From the NCBI RefSeq assembly GCF_032393985.1, contig NZ_CP135918.1:4899724-4963723 (forward strand): 64,000 nucleotides of DNA, given 5' to 3'. This DNA is from Fischerella sp. JS2 (GTDB lineage Bacteria > Cyanobacteriota > Cyanobacteriia > Cyanobacteriales > Nostocaceae). This document shows positions 27,670 to 36,897 of the stretch, piece by piece; the stretch's first letter is position 1; each line of letters begins with the position of its first letter. The notes beneath the pieces were generated by a model, which saw only the letters and a list, made by a program, of their open reading frames with translations, was not told the origin of the DNA and did no database searches. The translations under genes and the position numbers were made by a program.

Positions 27670-28035
27670 ATGCAAAAAACTATTTCTTTTTTAGGTTCTA
27701 TTTTGCGTCCCGTACGTTTTCTAGTTGTAGCCTTTACATGTGCTTTGCTGTTATTCTCTAATGCTTTTCCTGCTGCTGCAATTGAAAGCTATCAAAGTAA
27801 TCCAACAGAAGCTACCGATCAATTACTTGAAACTCAGCGTGAAACTGACGAGGTAGCTAAATCTGCTCCTCTGGGATTGAAAGAAACTCAACAGCGTACT
27901 AGTGGAGGAGGACTGAACGAAATTCAAGGTACTGCTGATGCTGAAAAAATGAATCGTCCTGAAAATTCTCAAGAAGCAGTCTCAGTAGAAGAAGAAGTAA
28001 GTAACTTTTTGAAAAAAGTTACAGGCAATAAGTAA
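27670..28035 (+). CDS. Low-temperature-induced-protein-like exported protein
   Basis: A 121-residue protein with a signal peptide (about 1-37, cleavage near AAA-IE), so periplasmic or lumenal. The mature part (TDQLLETQRETDEVAKSAPL, EIQGTADAEKMNRPENSQEA, VSVEEEV) resembles the small Nostoc proteins annotated as low-temperature-induced. GGAGG at 27658-27662 sets the start. An upstream in-frame extension to 27610 is unlikely. Biochemical function unknown. It is the first gene of a run of stress genes. Confidence 0.7.
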   Translation: MQKTISFLGSILRPVRFLVVAFTCALLLFSNAFPAAAIESYQSNPTEATDQLLETQRETDEVAKSAPLGLKETQQRTSGGGLNEIQGTADAEKMNRPENSQEAVSVEEEVSNFLKKVTGNK

Positions 28036-28055
28036 TAGACGTCAAGTGTCCTTTG

Positions 28056-28085
28056 CCCCAGTATTTTTAACTGGGGATTTATTTA
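28056..28085 (+). terminator. Terminator of the low-temperature-induced gene
   Basis: CCCCAGT (28056-28062) pairs with ACTGGGG (28070-28076), followed by the T-rich ATTTATTT. A second hairpin, AATCCCCGAC/GTTGGGGATT (28116-28146), follows; it is a common Nostoc spacer element. Confidence 0.75.
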
Positions 28086-28476
28086 CTATGATTTTCTCTA
28101 TATATCAGAAAATAGAATCCCCGACTTCTCTAAGATGTTGGGGATTTGTGCCTGATAATTTTCCTAAATAAAATAGAATTGCTATATATTCATATTGTAA
28201 AAAAGTTATTTAGATGAGTGTAAATAATCTCAATATTTTTATCGGTATATACTTTGTATACCTATACATGCACAACTGTAATACCAATCATTAAATAAAA
28301 AATATAGTCTTTAGTGAAATCTATAGACAGACATAAATTTGAGAGAGAATAAGATAGTTTATTAAACAAAAAAAGCCATTATTACTAAATAAAACATAAT
28401 CATTCTTTGGATTGATGTTTACAAAGGCATGAATTGCTGAAGTTATAAGAGGAGTTAGCTTAAGGATTTAGAAACA
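28086..28476. other. Spacer upstream of dps
   Basis: About 390 bp, AT-rich. It contains the AATCCCCGAC/GTTGGGGATT hairpin at 28116-28146 and no gene. The dps promoter must lie in the second half; AGGAG at 28450-28454 is about 22 nt from the start. Confidence 0.45.
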
Positions 28477-29013
28477 ATGCGTCCATTAAATATTGGTTTG
28501 ACAGACGAGCAACGTCAAGGTGTGATTAATTTGCTAAATCAAGATTTGGCAGATTCCTATCTACTAATAGTGAAAACCAAAAAATTCCACTGGGATGTGG
28601 TCGGACCTCAGTTCCGCAGTCTGCATGAAATTTGGGAAGAACAGTACGAACAATTGAGTGAAAATATTGATGCTATTGCTGAGCGAGTTCGTGCTTTAGG
28701 TGGTTATCCAATTGGCACTATGGAGGGATTTTTGAAGGCAGGTACTATTAAGGAAGAAGGCGGTAATGTACCTACAGCAACCGGGATGGTGTCTCGCCTG
28801 GTAGATGACCACGAGCAAATTATTCGCAATCTTCGTGAACATATTGATCGTTGTGCTGAAGAATTCCACGATCAAGGAACTGCTGATTTCTTAACTGGAT
28901 TAATGGAAGGTCACGAAGAAGCTGCTTGGATGTTACGTTCATTTATTGAAGGACAGGCATTGCAAGCTGATGGTTCTCAACCCCAAACCCAAAAAACACC
29001 TGTGGGTGTGTAA
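28477..29013 (+). CDS. dps: Dps-type ferritin-like DNA-protection protein
   Basis: Oxidises Fe2+ with peroxide and stores iron in a 12-mer cage, protecting DNA. 178 residues. The inter-subunit ferroxidase ligands are visible: H38 (KKFHWDVVGPQF), H50 (SLHEIWEEQYE), with E54 in place of the usual Asp, and E58. The Gln/Pro-rich tail after residue 165 is disordered. It lies in a run of stress genes and is likely induced by oxidative stress or starvation, by analogy with the family. Confidence 0.93.
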   Translation: MRPLNIGLTDEQRQGVINLLNQDLADSYLLIVKTKKFHWDVVGPQFRSLHEIWEEQYEQLSENIDAIAERVRALGGYPIGTMEGFLKAGTIKEEGGNVPTATGMVSRLVDDHEQIIRNLREHIDRCAEEFHDQGTADFLTGLMEGHEEAAWMLRSFIEGQALQADGSQPQTQKTPVGV

Positions 29014-29163
29014 CTATGTGTAACTAAAGATAGATAGAATTCACACCTCATGAATTAAGAAAGTTCGTAGTAAGTACTATCTTCGCCGAATATATCAAGA
29101 CTAGAGACTTACTACGAACTATTTGTTTGGATATGTGCAAAAACAAAATAACAGGAGTGTTAA

Positions 29164-29931
29164 ATGGCGGCAGAATACAAAGCTGAACGGACAATTTCGG
29201 CTGTGTACAAAGAACAAAACCAAGTAGATAACGTGATTCGGCGTTTGCTAGACCGGGGTGTACCCAGAGATCATATTTCGGTCATGGGCAGAAACTTTAA
29301 ATCAGAAACTCGCATTGCTGGTTTCATTACTAAAAAAGATGTAATTCTCGGTGGTTTAAGAACAGGAGCAATTTTTGGCTCTTTATTTGGTTCTTTTTTA
29401 AGCTTGCTTACAGGTGTTGGTGTATTATTTATTCCTTTTGTTGGCCCAATTGTAGCAGCAGGTCCAATTGGTGCATTACTATTAGGGGCTGCAAGTGGAG
29501 CGATCGCAGGTAGTGCGGGTGCAGGTTTAGTCTCTGTATTAGCCACCTTGGGTATGCCAGAAGATAAAGCCGCAGTATACCAAACTCGTCTGCAAGCAGG
29601 AGAGTTCTTAGTTATGGCAGAAGTTCCTGCGGATCGGAGTGGGGAATTTCAAATACTGATGGAAAGTGCCGGTGGTGAAGAAATTCATACAATGGAAACA
29701 GCATTACCCCGTCCCTGTCCTGGTCGTTGCAATAGTCCCGAGGATTTATCTGCTGAGGTACGCTCTCATCTTTCCCCTGAAGCTCAGAATACCTTTATTG
29801 AGCGCTACAATGCTGTGTTAGATGAGACAAATGATCAAACAAAGGCTGAACAAGCTGCTTGGGAAGCTGTTCACCAACATTTTGATGAAGATGATAATGG
29901 TATTTGGTCGAAGAAAAAAGTGGTTGTTTAG
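29164..29931 (+). CDS. General-stress protein with glycine zipper and ChaB domain
   Basis: A 255-residue protein with three parts. An N-terminal alpha/beta domain of the general-stress-protein 17M type (about 8-55, [20 protein letters not shown]) is followed by a hydrophobic Gly/Ala-rich double membrane segment (about 60-125). The C-terminal ChaB domain spans about 190-245 ([29 protein letters not shown]). It is probably a membrane-associated stress protein; no enzymatic function is known. AGGAG at 29153-29157. Confidence 0.82.
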   Translation: MAAEYKAERTISAVYKEQNQVDNVIRRLLDRGVPRDHISVMGRNFKSETRIAGFITKKDVILGGLRTGAIFGSLFGSFLSLLTGVGVLFIPFVGPIVAAGPIGALLLGAASGAIAGSAGAGLVSVLATLGMPEDKAAVYQTRLQAGEFLVMAEVPADRSGEFQILMESAGGEEIHTMETALPRPCPGRCNSPEDLSAEVRSHLSPEAQNTFIERYNAVLDETNDQTKAEQAAWEAVHQHFDEDDNGIWSKKKVVV

Positions 29932-30051
29932 TCATTAGTCATTGGATAGAAGTAATTAGGGAAAAGGTCATTGGTCATTGGTCAATTGACTAATGACTAA
30001 TGACGACCATAACGAAAAAAATATAATGCACAACGAGTTGTTAACGAGTTG

Positions 30052-30450
30052 TTAAGGTGATTTATAACTGGCAACTCGAATAGTTAACTTACCTTTGCGG
30101 GGGTTTTGGTTGAATACAAATGCTCCTTCCTGCTTTTCACCACGAGATAAAAAGTCGATTTGTTGTTCTCCTGTTTGGGTAAGTTTCCCTTCTATTTCTA
30201 ACTCAGCAATCAGTTGAACTGACTCGGCTGTCTCCCCGCCTATATTCACGACCTCAAAAGGAACATAAAACTGCCCGTCAGCTTCCCAAGTTTTCTGTTT
30301 ATTACTGACAGAAAGAATGGGAGGCTGATCTTTTTCATTGAGCCAAATGTAACCGACTAAGCTCACAATCACAACAAGGATGAATGAGGCTATACCTAAA
30401 GTAGTCCATTCCGCAGCTGAACGCTTTGGTTGTTCTTGTTCTGTGTTCAT
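30052..30450 (-). CDS. TIGR02588 family protein
   Basis: A 132-residue protein: one N-terminal membrane anchor (about 18-37), then a beta-rich extracytoplasmic domain (FYVPFEVVNIGGETAESVQL). It matches the TIGR02588 family, normally encoded beside TIGR02587, as here. The start overlaps the upstream gene in ATGA. No function known. The pair probably forms a membrane complex. Confidence 0.8.
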   Translation of the reverse strand: MNTEQEQPKRSAAEWTTLGIASFILVVIVSLVGYIWLNEKDQPPILSVSNKQKTWEADGQFYVPFEVVNIGGETAESVQLIAELEIEGKLTQTGEQQIDFLSRGEKQEGAFVFNQNPRKGKLTIRVASYKSP

Positions 30451-31343
30451 ATAGCCAACCTACCAGCAGCGCCACCAATTGTTCCAGGCAATCCTAATAG
30501 TAAGGTGTATTCCAACCACATTCTCCACGGGTCGCTAAAAGACAATTTTTGAAAAAACCACAGCATAAAAGCTGCTGCTAGTAGTGATACTAAATAAGAC
30601 ATAATCGTTTCACTGATTGGTCTTTGGAAAAGACCTCTTTGCTGTCTGCGTTTTTTTTGGTCTGAAAAGCCAGCTTCAAAGACAATGGCATAGGAAATCA
30701 GCAAAGATACAGCAATAATAGCTATCAGTCGGGGTGGTGAAACTGCCGCCGCCAACATGGGAATTTCATCTGTGGGAGCGATGTTAAATGCAATCACGAC
30801 TGCACCAATTAAAGTCGCACCAATATCTGCAAAGGTGACATATAGATCATCAGAGTTACTATTTCTGTGTTGGTTTTCCGGGGAGCGTTTTTGTGTCTGT
30901 GAATTAGTTTCGCCACGAGTGTCTCCCAAAAATTGATTTGCTAGTGCTACACCAAGAGTAAATGGTACGCTTTCAAATACGATTTTTCCCAGTATTTCTC
31001 TGAGGGAAGTTTCTGATGTCAGTTCTTGTAATAGTAGGAGTATCAATGCAGAACAGGCTATGCCAATTGCCATTGCTTCTATGGTATCTGTGACTGCTTC
31101 ATAAGGTCGGCTACCATGTCTACGTCTGCGAAAGCCTTCTGTGCGGTTGAGTAAAAAAACTACTATAAACGTCAATGCGATCGCTAACATGACTATTGAT
31201 GGCTTAGCAATAGATCCTATCCACCAGACTTCCATCGTATAAAGTAAGGGGGTTCCAAATAAAAAACCACCACATATACCCCTAACAATATCGTTAATTT
31301 CATGTACCCATACATTTTTTTTCTGTTTATTTTTTACACCCAT
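30447..31343 (-). CDS. TIGR02587 family integral membrane protein
   Basis: A 298-residue protein with seven or eight predicted helices (first near 18-60, GGFLFGTPLLYTMEVWW) and a hydrophilic loop around 145-165. It matches the TIGR02587 family of putative membrane proteins and overlaps its usual partner TIGR02588 by 4 bp. Function unknown. Its setting among Dps, CsbD and GlsB/YeaQ suggests a stress role. Confidence 0.8.
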   Translation of the reverse strand: MGVKNKQKKNVWVHEINDIVRGICGGFLFGTPLLYTMEVWWIGSIAKPSIVMLAIALTFIVVFLLNRTEGFRRRRHGSRPYEAVTDTIEAMAIGIACSALILLLLQELTSETSLREILGKIVFESVPFTLGVALANQFLGDTRGETNSQTQKRSPENQHRNSNSDDLYVTFADIGATLIGAVVIAFNIAPTDEIPMLAAAVSPPRLIAIIAVSLLISYAIVFEAGFSDQKKRRQQRGLFQRPISETIMSYLVSLLAAAFMLWFFQKLSFSDPWRMWLEYTLLLGLPGTIGGAAGRLAI

Positions 31344-31649
31344 TATTTTCTGTCTATATAATTAATACTTACTTGGAAAATAGATATGTAGGCATAAATA
31401 AGTGTTTAATTTACTGCCCTTACAACCAAATAATGATGTTTAGAAATAAAAGCTTGAAGTCTTCCATAAAGTGTCGTATCTATCATATGGAAGATATTAG
31501 CTTTAAATTTCATAGTTTAGTTTTAAGTTTTTTATCAAAAAATCTATCTATTGGTAAAGAGTAACTCAATAAAATTATCTCTACAGGGCGATGTCTTTTT
31601 GAATTAGTAACAATAGTATTTGATCAACATATATTGAGGAAAAACAATT
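31344..31649. other. Spacer between TIGR02587 and csbD genes
   Basis: About 306 bp, AT-rich and divergent, with no supported gene. It should contain promoters for both strands. AGGAAAAA at 31637 may be the csbD ribosome site. Confidence 0.4.
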
Positions 31650-31832
31650 ATGAGTATCGAAAATAGAGTAGAAGCAACCGCTAAAAACATAGAAGGAAAA
31701 GTTCAAGAAATGGTTGGCGAAGTAACTGGAAATCCTCAGGATAAAGCCGAAGGTCAAGCGAAGCAAGCAGAAGCACAGCTACGTCATACAGTTGAGAACA
31801 TCAAAGATGATGTGAAAAAGTCCTTAGAGTAA
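31650..31832 (+). CDS. CsbD-family stress protein
   Basis: A 60-residue, highly charged, helical protein: KNIEGKVQEMVGEVTGNPQD followed by KAEGQAKQAEAQ, the CsbD signature. In other bacteria it belongs to the general stress response; the molecular role is unknown. Isolated between two long spacers. Confidence 0.92.
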   Translation: MSIENRVEATAKNIEGKVQEMVGEVTGNPQDKAEGQAKQAEAQLRHTVENIKDDVKKSLE

Positions 31833-32392
31833 AACAAGATTTAGGGCTTTAGCAACCAGAGGATGCCTGGTGATTATAATTTGTTTATACACAACTAAAA
31901 ATTGCAAAATTAAGCTGGAAAATTTTTGTTGTTTCCTAAAATTTTTATAGATAAAGTTAGCTTGTGTAGTAACAGATTATCTTAGCCAAATTGTTTACAA
32001 AATCCTCATTACTGCTAGAGCTATTTACTAAAAATTGTTTATACAGTAGTACCCAGCCGTGCTATCACGTACCTTCCCTTAATTCCCCCGAATTTCAGGG
32101 GGAAACAAAACATATAGTTTCCTCCTCTTTACAAGGGGAGGATTAAGGTAGGGTAAAACCAGGATTCATAAGCTATTTCAGATTTCAGACTTATTCAGAC
32201 TTATGTGTACACCGCAGCTTTGCTGAGCAAAGCTGCGGTGTATACTCTATTTAAATACAAAGTGCTATATTTAATCTTATCCAACTGGATATTGGGTAAA
32301 CTATTATTATTTCTACTCTTAATTAATAAAAAAGGTTAGTTCCTAAATTGTTGGAGCTAACCACAGATATTTTATACATATTCAACACTACT
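31833..32392. other. Spacer with hairpin repeats
   Basis: No gene. It holds a CCCCCGAATTTCAGGGGG hairpin at about 32085-32103, a CCTCCTCTTTACAAGGGGAGG hairpin at about 32125-32145, and a near-perfect 17-bp inverted repeat at 32208-32242 (TACACCGCAGCTTTGCT with one loop base). All look like dispersed spacer elements. Confidence 0.55.
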
Positions 32393-32668
32393 CTAAACTG
32401 CACTACGTCTTGTGATCAAACTCCAGATAAAGATAGCAATAATTGCACCAATGATGGCAACAATTAAACCTCCAATGCTAAAACCTGCTCCTGTAAGAAC
32501 CAAATTACCTGTGGATAACAAATTAAATAAGCTTCCTCCAATTAAGGAACCAATAATGCCTAAAAGCATGGTTGCAATGATTCCACCACCTTGATGGCCA
32601 GGGTAGATAGCTTTAGCGATAGCCCCCGCTAAAATACCTAAAATTATCCAAGCAATTAGATTGAGCAT
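32393..32668 (-). CDS. GlsB/YeaQ/YmgE-family stress membrane protein
   Basis: A 91-residue protein with three membrane helices and the family's Gly-rich pattern (AWIILGILAGAIAKAIYPGH, GIIGSLIGGSLFNLL, AIIGAIIAIFIW). I start at the ATG at 32668 (MLNLIAW); the longer frame uses TTG. It is annotated elsewhere as transglycosylase-associated or stress-response protein. Function unproven. Confidence 0.88.
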   Translation of the reverse strand: MLNLIAWIILGILAGAIAKAIYPGHQGGGIIATMLLGIIGSLIGGSLFNLLSTGNLVLTGAGFSIGGLIVAIIGAIIAIFIWSLITRRSAV

Positions 32669-33183
32669 AATTAATTTATTCCTCAATTAACTTACTATTT
32701 GCCAATAGTATAACAATTACTAAATATTATTTGTTCTATCTCAAGTTCAGTTGAGACTCTATCGCAAGAAATAATATCTAGCTAATCAACTTCATAAAAT
32801 TATTAGTAAAATAAACCTATCAAGAAAATGTTTACAATATTATGTGAATAGTTTTTCTTGGTATTAAATCAAACAAATGAATTAATTTTAATGTTTTGTA
32901 TCAACAATTGATCCAATTAGTTTATAATCCAAAATTATATGTGAATATACTTATTTTTGTAATAAATTAATTAAAAGGGTTACAGGTAATGCATTGATTA
33001 AGCAGTTTTCATGCATTACAAATTCTCTCTGAAATTTCTATATTTTAAACTTTGTAAAGAAAAATAAAATTGACTCAATAACTTAATTCAAGATCTAACC
33101 GAGTAAATTGATTTGATCATAAGCAGTATGAACATATCTAATGGAAAACCTGCGCTATACCTTAGGATATAGCGCGGATTTGT
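32669..33183. other. AT-rich spacer
   Basis: About 500 bp with no gene seen. GCGCTATA...TATAGCGC at 33153-33175 is a small hairpin just beyond the end of the response regulator gene and may terminate it on the minus strand. Confidence 0.4.
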
Positions 33184-33903
33184 TCACGCTACTAACCCTG
33201 AACGCAGGGCGCGAACGGCTGCTTGGGTACGGTCGTCTGCACAAAGTTTGTTTAAGATGTTGCGAACGTGGGTTTTGACAGTTCCAACTGTAATGTAGAG
33301 TTTTTCTGCTATTTGCCCATTGCTACATCCGGCTACAATCAACTCTAGAATTTCTAATTCCCGTTGAGTTAAGGGATAAGTTTCTAAGACTTGCTCGTAT
33401 TCTGGCGCTAATGCATCTATTTTTACAGTCTTGGGTTTGTCAACCGACTGATTCTCTGGGAAAACTTGTCGCATTTGTTGTAATACAACATTGGCGATTG
33501 CAGGGTCAATCCAGGAGTTACCTTCATATGTTGCTTGGATCGCTTCTGTTAATCTTTCGATGCTTGTATCTTTCATGTAGTAAGAATCTGCACCAGCAGC
33601 AAAAGCAGCAAGTACTGTATCCTCTGAGTGTTCCATTGTCAGGATGAGAATTTTAGTTGTTGTATCTCCTGTTTCAGTTTGCCACTGCCGAAATCTGCGG
33701 GTGAGTTCAACACCATCCATGTCTGGCAAGCCTATATCTACCACAGCTACATCTGGCTTGGCACTTTCCAAAAGTTTCAGACCCTTAGTAGCATTTGCAG
33801 CTTCGCCAATAACTCTTACTGCACTGTCAGTTTGCAATGCTGCTTTTAATCCCATTCTTGTCAAGTCATGGTCTTCAATTAAAACAATACTAATCTCACT
33901 CAT
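33184..33903 (-). CDS. NarL/LuxR-type response regulator
   Basis: A 239-residue protein: receiver domain (about 1-125) with phospho-Asp56 (VVDIGLPDMDG), then a LuxR-type helix-turn-helix at about 172-235 (TQRELEILELIVAGCSNGQI, GTVKTHVRNILNKL). It is a DNA-binding transcription factor. It is divergent from a PAS histidine kinase (34295) and that kinase is a plausible partner by position only. Confidence 0.93.
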   Translation of the reverse strand: MSEISIVLIEDHDLTRMGLKAALQTDSAVRVIGEAANATKGLKLLESAKPDVAVVDIGLPDMDGVELTRRFRQWQTETGDTTTKILILTMEHSEDTVLAAFAAGADSYYMKDTSIERLTEAIQATYEGNSWIDPAIANVVLQQMRQVFPENQSVDKPKTVKIDALAPEYEQVLETYPLTQRELEILELIVAGCSNGQIAEKLYITVGTVKTHVRNILNKLCADDRTQAAVRALRSGLVA

Positions 33904-34294
33904 TGCTACTTGTACTCTCTACTAATTCCATCTGTCGTAAGCCGACATTTAGTGATTTATTTTTTTTATTTTCCAAAACCTAAGATAGATGATATTTTAA
34001 TAAATCTGCATCCACCAATAGAAATAGTCATTTCCACGTTTGTTACTCGCGTCAGATGGGAAAATCTAGCCCAGGACATATAGCTAAATCACAAATAACT
34101 ATGGAATACTGTCACTAAGCTACAATCGCCGCTACTATAGACTCTTAATGAATAAAAATTCCTGGTGTGAAGCGGTAAGCAGAAATTATCTTAAGTAAGA
34201 AATCAATATTGAATTTATAAACACTAATTTGTTCTGTATTGATGAAAAAATAATCGGTATAAATAAATTTATAAAGTTTTACAAGAATTTAGGT
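33904..34294. other. Divergent spacer between response regulator and PAS kinase
   Basis: About 390 bp, AT-rich, with no gene recognised. The open frame upstream of the kinase (34229-34294) begins with TTG and is not supported. Promoters for both genes are expected here. Confidence 0.4.
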
Positions 34295-35869
34295 ATGGTT
34301 CTAGAGTCCCAATCTGCTGCAATCAACATTAACAAAGTAGAGCAGGTAGAAGCAAGTAGAATAGAGCAATGCTTATGTGGATTTTTTAACCAAAACTGGC
34401 GATTTTGCCTATTGATGGGGTTGGATGGTAGTGTTATTGAAGTCAATCAGGCAAGTTTAACTTTTTTGGGACTTGAGAAAACCGCAGTTGTTGGTTGTCC
34501 GGTTTGGGATGTTTTGGACAAATTGATTTCAGCACAAGCTAAAACTCAATTACATGAAGCGATCGCTTGTGCAGTCCAAGGAAAATTAATTCGCAACCAA
34601 GTTCACATTCAAAGCAAAGAAAATAAAGCTTTGACCATCGAATATTCTGTGCAAGCAATTCGAGGTGAAACAGGACAAGTCATCGCTTTAATGTGGGAAG
34701 GTCAGGTAATTGATCTTACTGAATGCAAGTTAACTGAGCAAGCATTGCGGGAGACTGAACAGCGTTTCCAGGCGCTGGCTGATACAGCGCCTATGATGAT
34801 TTGGATGTCTGGAGTCAACAAGCTTTGTAATTATTTTAACAAACCTTGGTTGGACTTTACTGGCCGTACAATGGAACAGGAGCTAGGTAACGGCTGGGCA
34901 GAAGGAGTGCATCCAGAGGACTTAGAACATTGTTTACACACTTATGTTACTGCTTTTGATGCTCGCCAGAATTTTGAAATGGAGTACCGTCTGCGACGCT
35001 TTGATGGTGAATATCGTTGGGTTTTAGATGTAGGCGCGCCAAGATGGAATGAGGATGGTAGTTTTGCTGGATATATTGGTTCGTGTATTGATATTAGCGA
35101 TCGCAAACAAGCAGAATTGGCGATACAACAACGGGCAGAAGAATTAACACGCGTCAATACTATCTTGGCGCAAACAACAACAATGTTGAAAAAGCGCAAC
35201 GACGAATTGGATCAATTTGCTTATGTCACATCCCACGACTTGAAAGCGCCTTTACGAGCGATCGCTAATCTTTCAGAATGGATAGAAGAAGACCTGCAAG
35301 ATCAACTACCAGAAGAAAATCGACAACAGATGCACCTGCTGCGGGGACGAGTGCAGCGTATGGAAGCTTTAATTAATGGGTTGTTGGAATATTCGCGCAT
35401 TGGGCGGGTCAAAACGCCATTATGTGTAGTAAAAGTGGATGAGATGTTGCAAGAAGTCATTGAATCTTTAGCACCACCACCAAGTTTTACAATTGAAATC
35501 CAACCAGGAATGCCCACTCTGCTAACAAAGCGACTGCCTCTGCAACTGGTGTTTAGTAATTTAATTAGTAATGCAATTCAACATCACAATCGGTCTGATG
35601 GTCACGTCAAAATTTCCGTAGAAGACCGGGGAGATTACTATGAATTTGCCATTGCAGATGACGGGCCTGGCATTGCTCTTGAGTTTCAAAATAAGATATT
35701 TGTAATTTTCCAAACACTCGAAGCGCGCGATCATAAGGAAAGTACAGGGGTGGGCTTAGCAATTGTGAAAAAGATTGTCGAAACTGAAACAGGTACAATC
35801 ACTTTGAACTCTCAGCTGAGCGTAGGTAGTACCTTCCGCTTCACTTGGCCTAAGCAACCAAAAGAATAA
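34295..35869 (+). CDS. PAS-PAS sensor histidine kinase (phytochrome-type kinase core)
   Basis: A 524-residue soluble kinase with a first PAS (about 35-150, LLMGLDGSVIEVNQASLTFL), a second PAS/PAC (about 160-285, WMSGVNKLCNYFNKPWLDFT) and a coiled coil. The HisKA domain has SHDLKAPL, the form typical of Cph1-like and bacteriophytochrome kinases, and the HATPase shows NLISNAIQHHN and GVGLAIVKKIV. Start is the ATG at 34295. The next gene is an Rcp1-like regulator, the usual partner of this kinase type. Confidence 0.9.
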   Translation: MVLESQSAAININKVEQVEASRIEQCLCGFFNQNWRFCLLMGLDGSVIEVNQASLTFLGLEKTAVVGCPVWDVLDKLISAQAKTQLHEAIACAVQGKLIRNQVHIQSKENKALTIEYSVQAIRGETGQVIALMWEGQVIDLTECKLTEQALRETEQRFQALADTAPMMIWMSGVNKLCNYFNKPWLDFTGRTMEQELGNGWAEGVHPEDLEHCLHTYVTAFDARQNFEMEYRLRRFDGEYRWVLDVGAPRWNEDGSFAGYIGSCIDISDRKQAELAIQQRAEELTRVNTILAQTTTMLKKRNDELDQFAYVTSHDLKAPLRAIANLSEWIEEDLQDQLPEENRQQMHLLRGRVQRMEALINGLLEYSRIGRVKTPLCVVKVDEMLQEVIESLAPPPSFTIEIQPGMPTLLTKRLPLQLVFSNLISNAIQHHNRSDGHVKISVEDRGDYYEFAIADDGPGIALEFQNKIFVIFQTLEARDHKESTGVGLAIVKKIVETETGTITLNSQLSVGSTFRFTWPKQPKE

Positions 35870-36248
35870 CTCTGTGGAATATTTTCATTGCAAAACTTTA
35901 TTGCAACTCTGACCAATGGCTGAAGACGATATTCAACCAGTGAATCTACAATTGGGATGAACTGGTATTGGAGGTATTTTTTTTTACTATTTTTTTTGCT
36001 TTGAATTTGTGTGATTTAGGAATGCATACTCAAGGCTAATGTGGCCTATCTTTTATTAGGGAGAAAAATTTGGGAAACGAATTTTTTCCTTAAAAATTGC
36101 ATAGGCAAAACAAATAAGGTGATTGCCAAATCATGATGACTAATTTTTAAGAAGTATTAATGTTTTGGTAATTAGCTATAAGTATAACTCTGATACTCTA
36201 GTCAGGAAAGTGAATTTAGGATAGAACTAAATCAATTTTAAGTAGGTG
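35870..36248. other. Spacer between PAS kinase and Rcp1-like regulator
   Basis: About 375 bp of AT-rich DNA with no gene or strong terminator seen. The length suggests that the regulator also has its own promoter. Confidence 0.4.
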
Positions 36249-36680
36249 ATGACACAAAGAATGATTAACATACTACTAGTGGAGGATGACGAAGTAGATG
36301 TCATGAATGTCAAACGGGCATTCAAAAAAGTTAATATTACTAATCCATTACATGTTGCTACTAATGGTATAGAAGCCCTAGCAATGCTGCGTAGTAGTAA
36401 TGGTACACCTCCTAAGGTTCCTGCTAACCGACGTTTGATATTACTAGATTTAAATATGCCAAAAATGGGTGGAATCGAATTTCTTCAAGAACTACGGGCT
36501 GATCCCCAACTCAGACCTACTCCTGTGGTGGTCATGACAACTTCCAATCAAGATAAAGACAGAGTGGAAGCTTATAATTTGAATGTCGCTGGTTATCTTC
36601 TCAAGCCTGTGACCTTTAATAATTTTATTGAACTCATGGCAACGCTCAATAAATATTGGACTCTGTGTGAAATGCCTTAG
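36249..36680 (+). CDS. Rcp1-like single-domain response regulator
   Basis: A 143-residue receiver with acidic pair D13/D14, phospho-Asp67 (LLDLNMPKMGGIEFL) and Lys in LKPVTF. The long insertion before D67 and the C-terminal helix are typical of Rcp1, the partner of cyanobacterial phytochrome kinases. It has no output domain, so it relays by protein contact or phosphotransfer. A GTG three bases upstream is an alternative start. Confidence 0.9.
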   Translation: MTQRMINILLVEDDEVDVMNVKRAFKKVNITNPLHVATNGIEALAMLRSSNGTPPKVPANRRLILLDLNMPKMGGIEFLQELRADPQLRPTPVVVMTTSNQDKDRVEAYNLNVAGYLLKPVTFNNFIELMATLNKYWTLCEMP

Positions 36681-36897
36681 TTGGTAAAATGTCATCCAAA
36701 ATTGGATGTTGGATTAATTCTACACATAAATATAGCGGCTTGCACGATTGAGAAATCATTGGTCAGTTGCAAATAATTGTCAACCAAGAACTAACAATCA
36801 ATTATTAATCATTAACTTCTAACTAAAAACTATCCAGATGACTAGAAAACTTCAATGTTATACGAGAAGCTGTATATAAGAGCAATAATTAAAAGCG

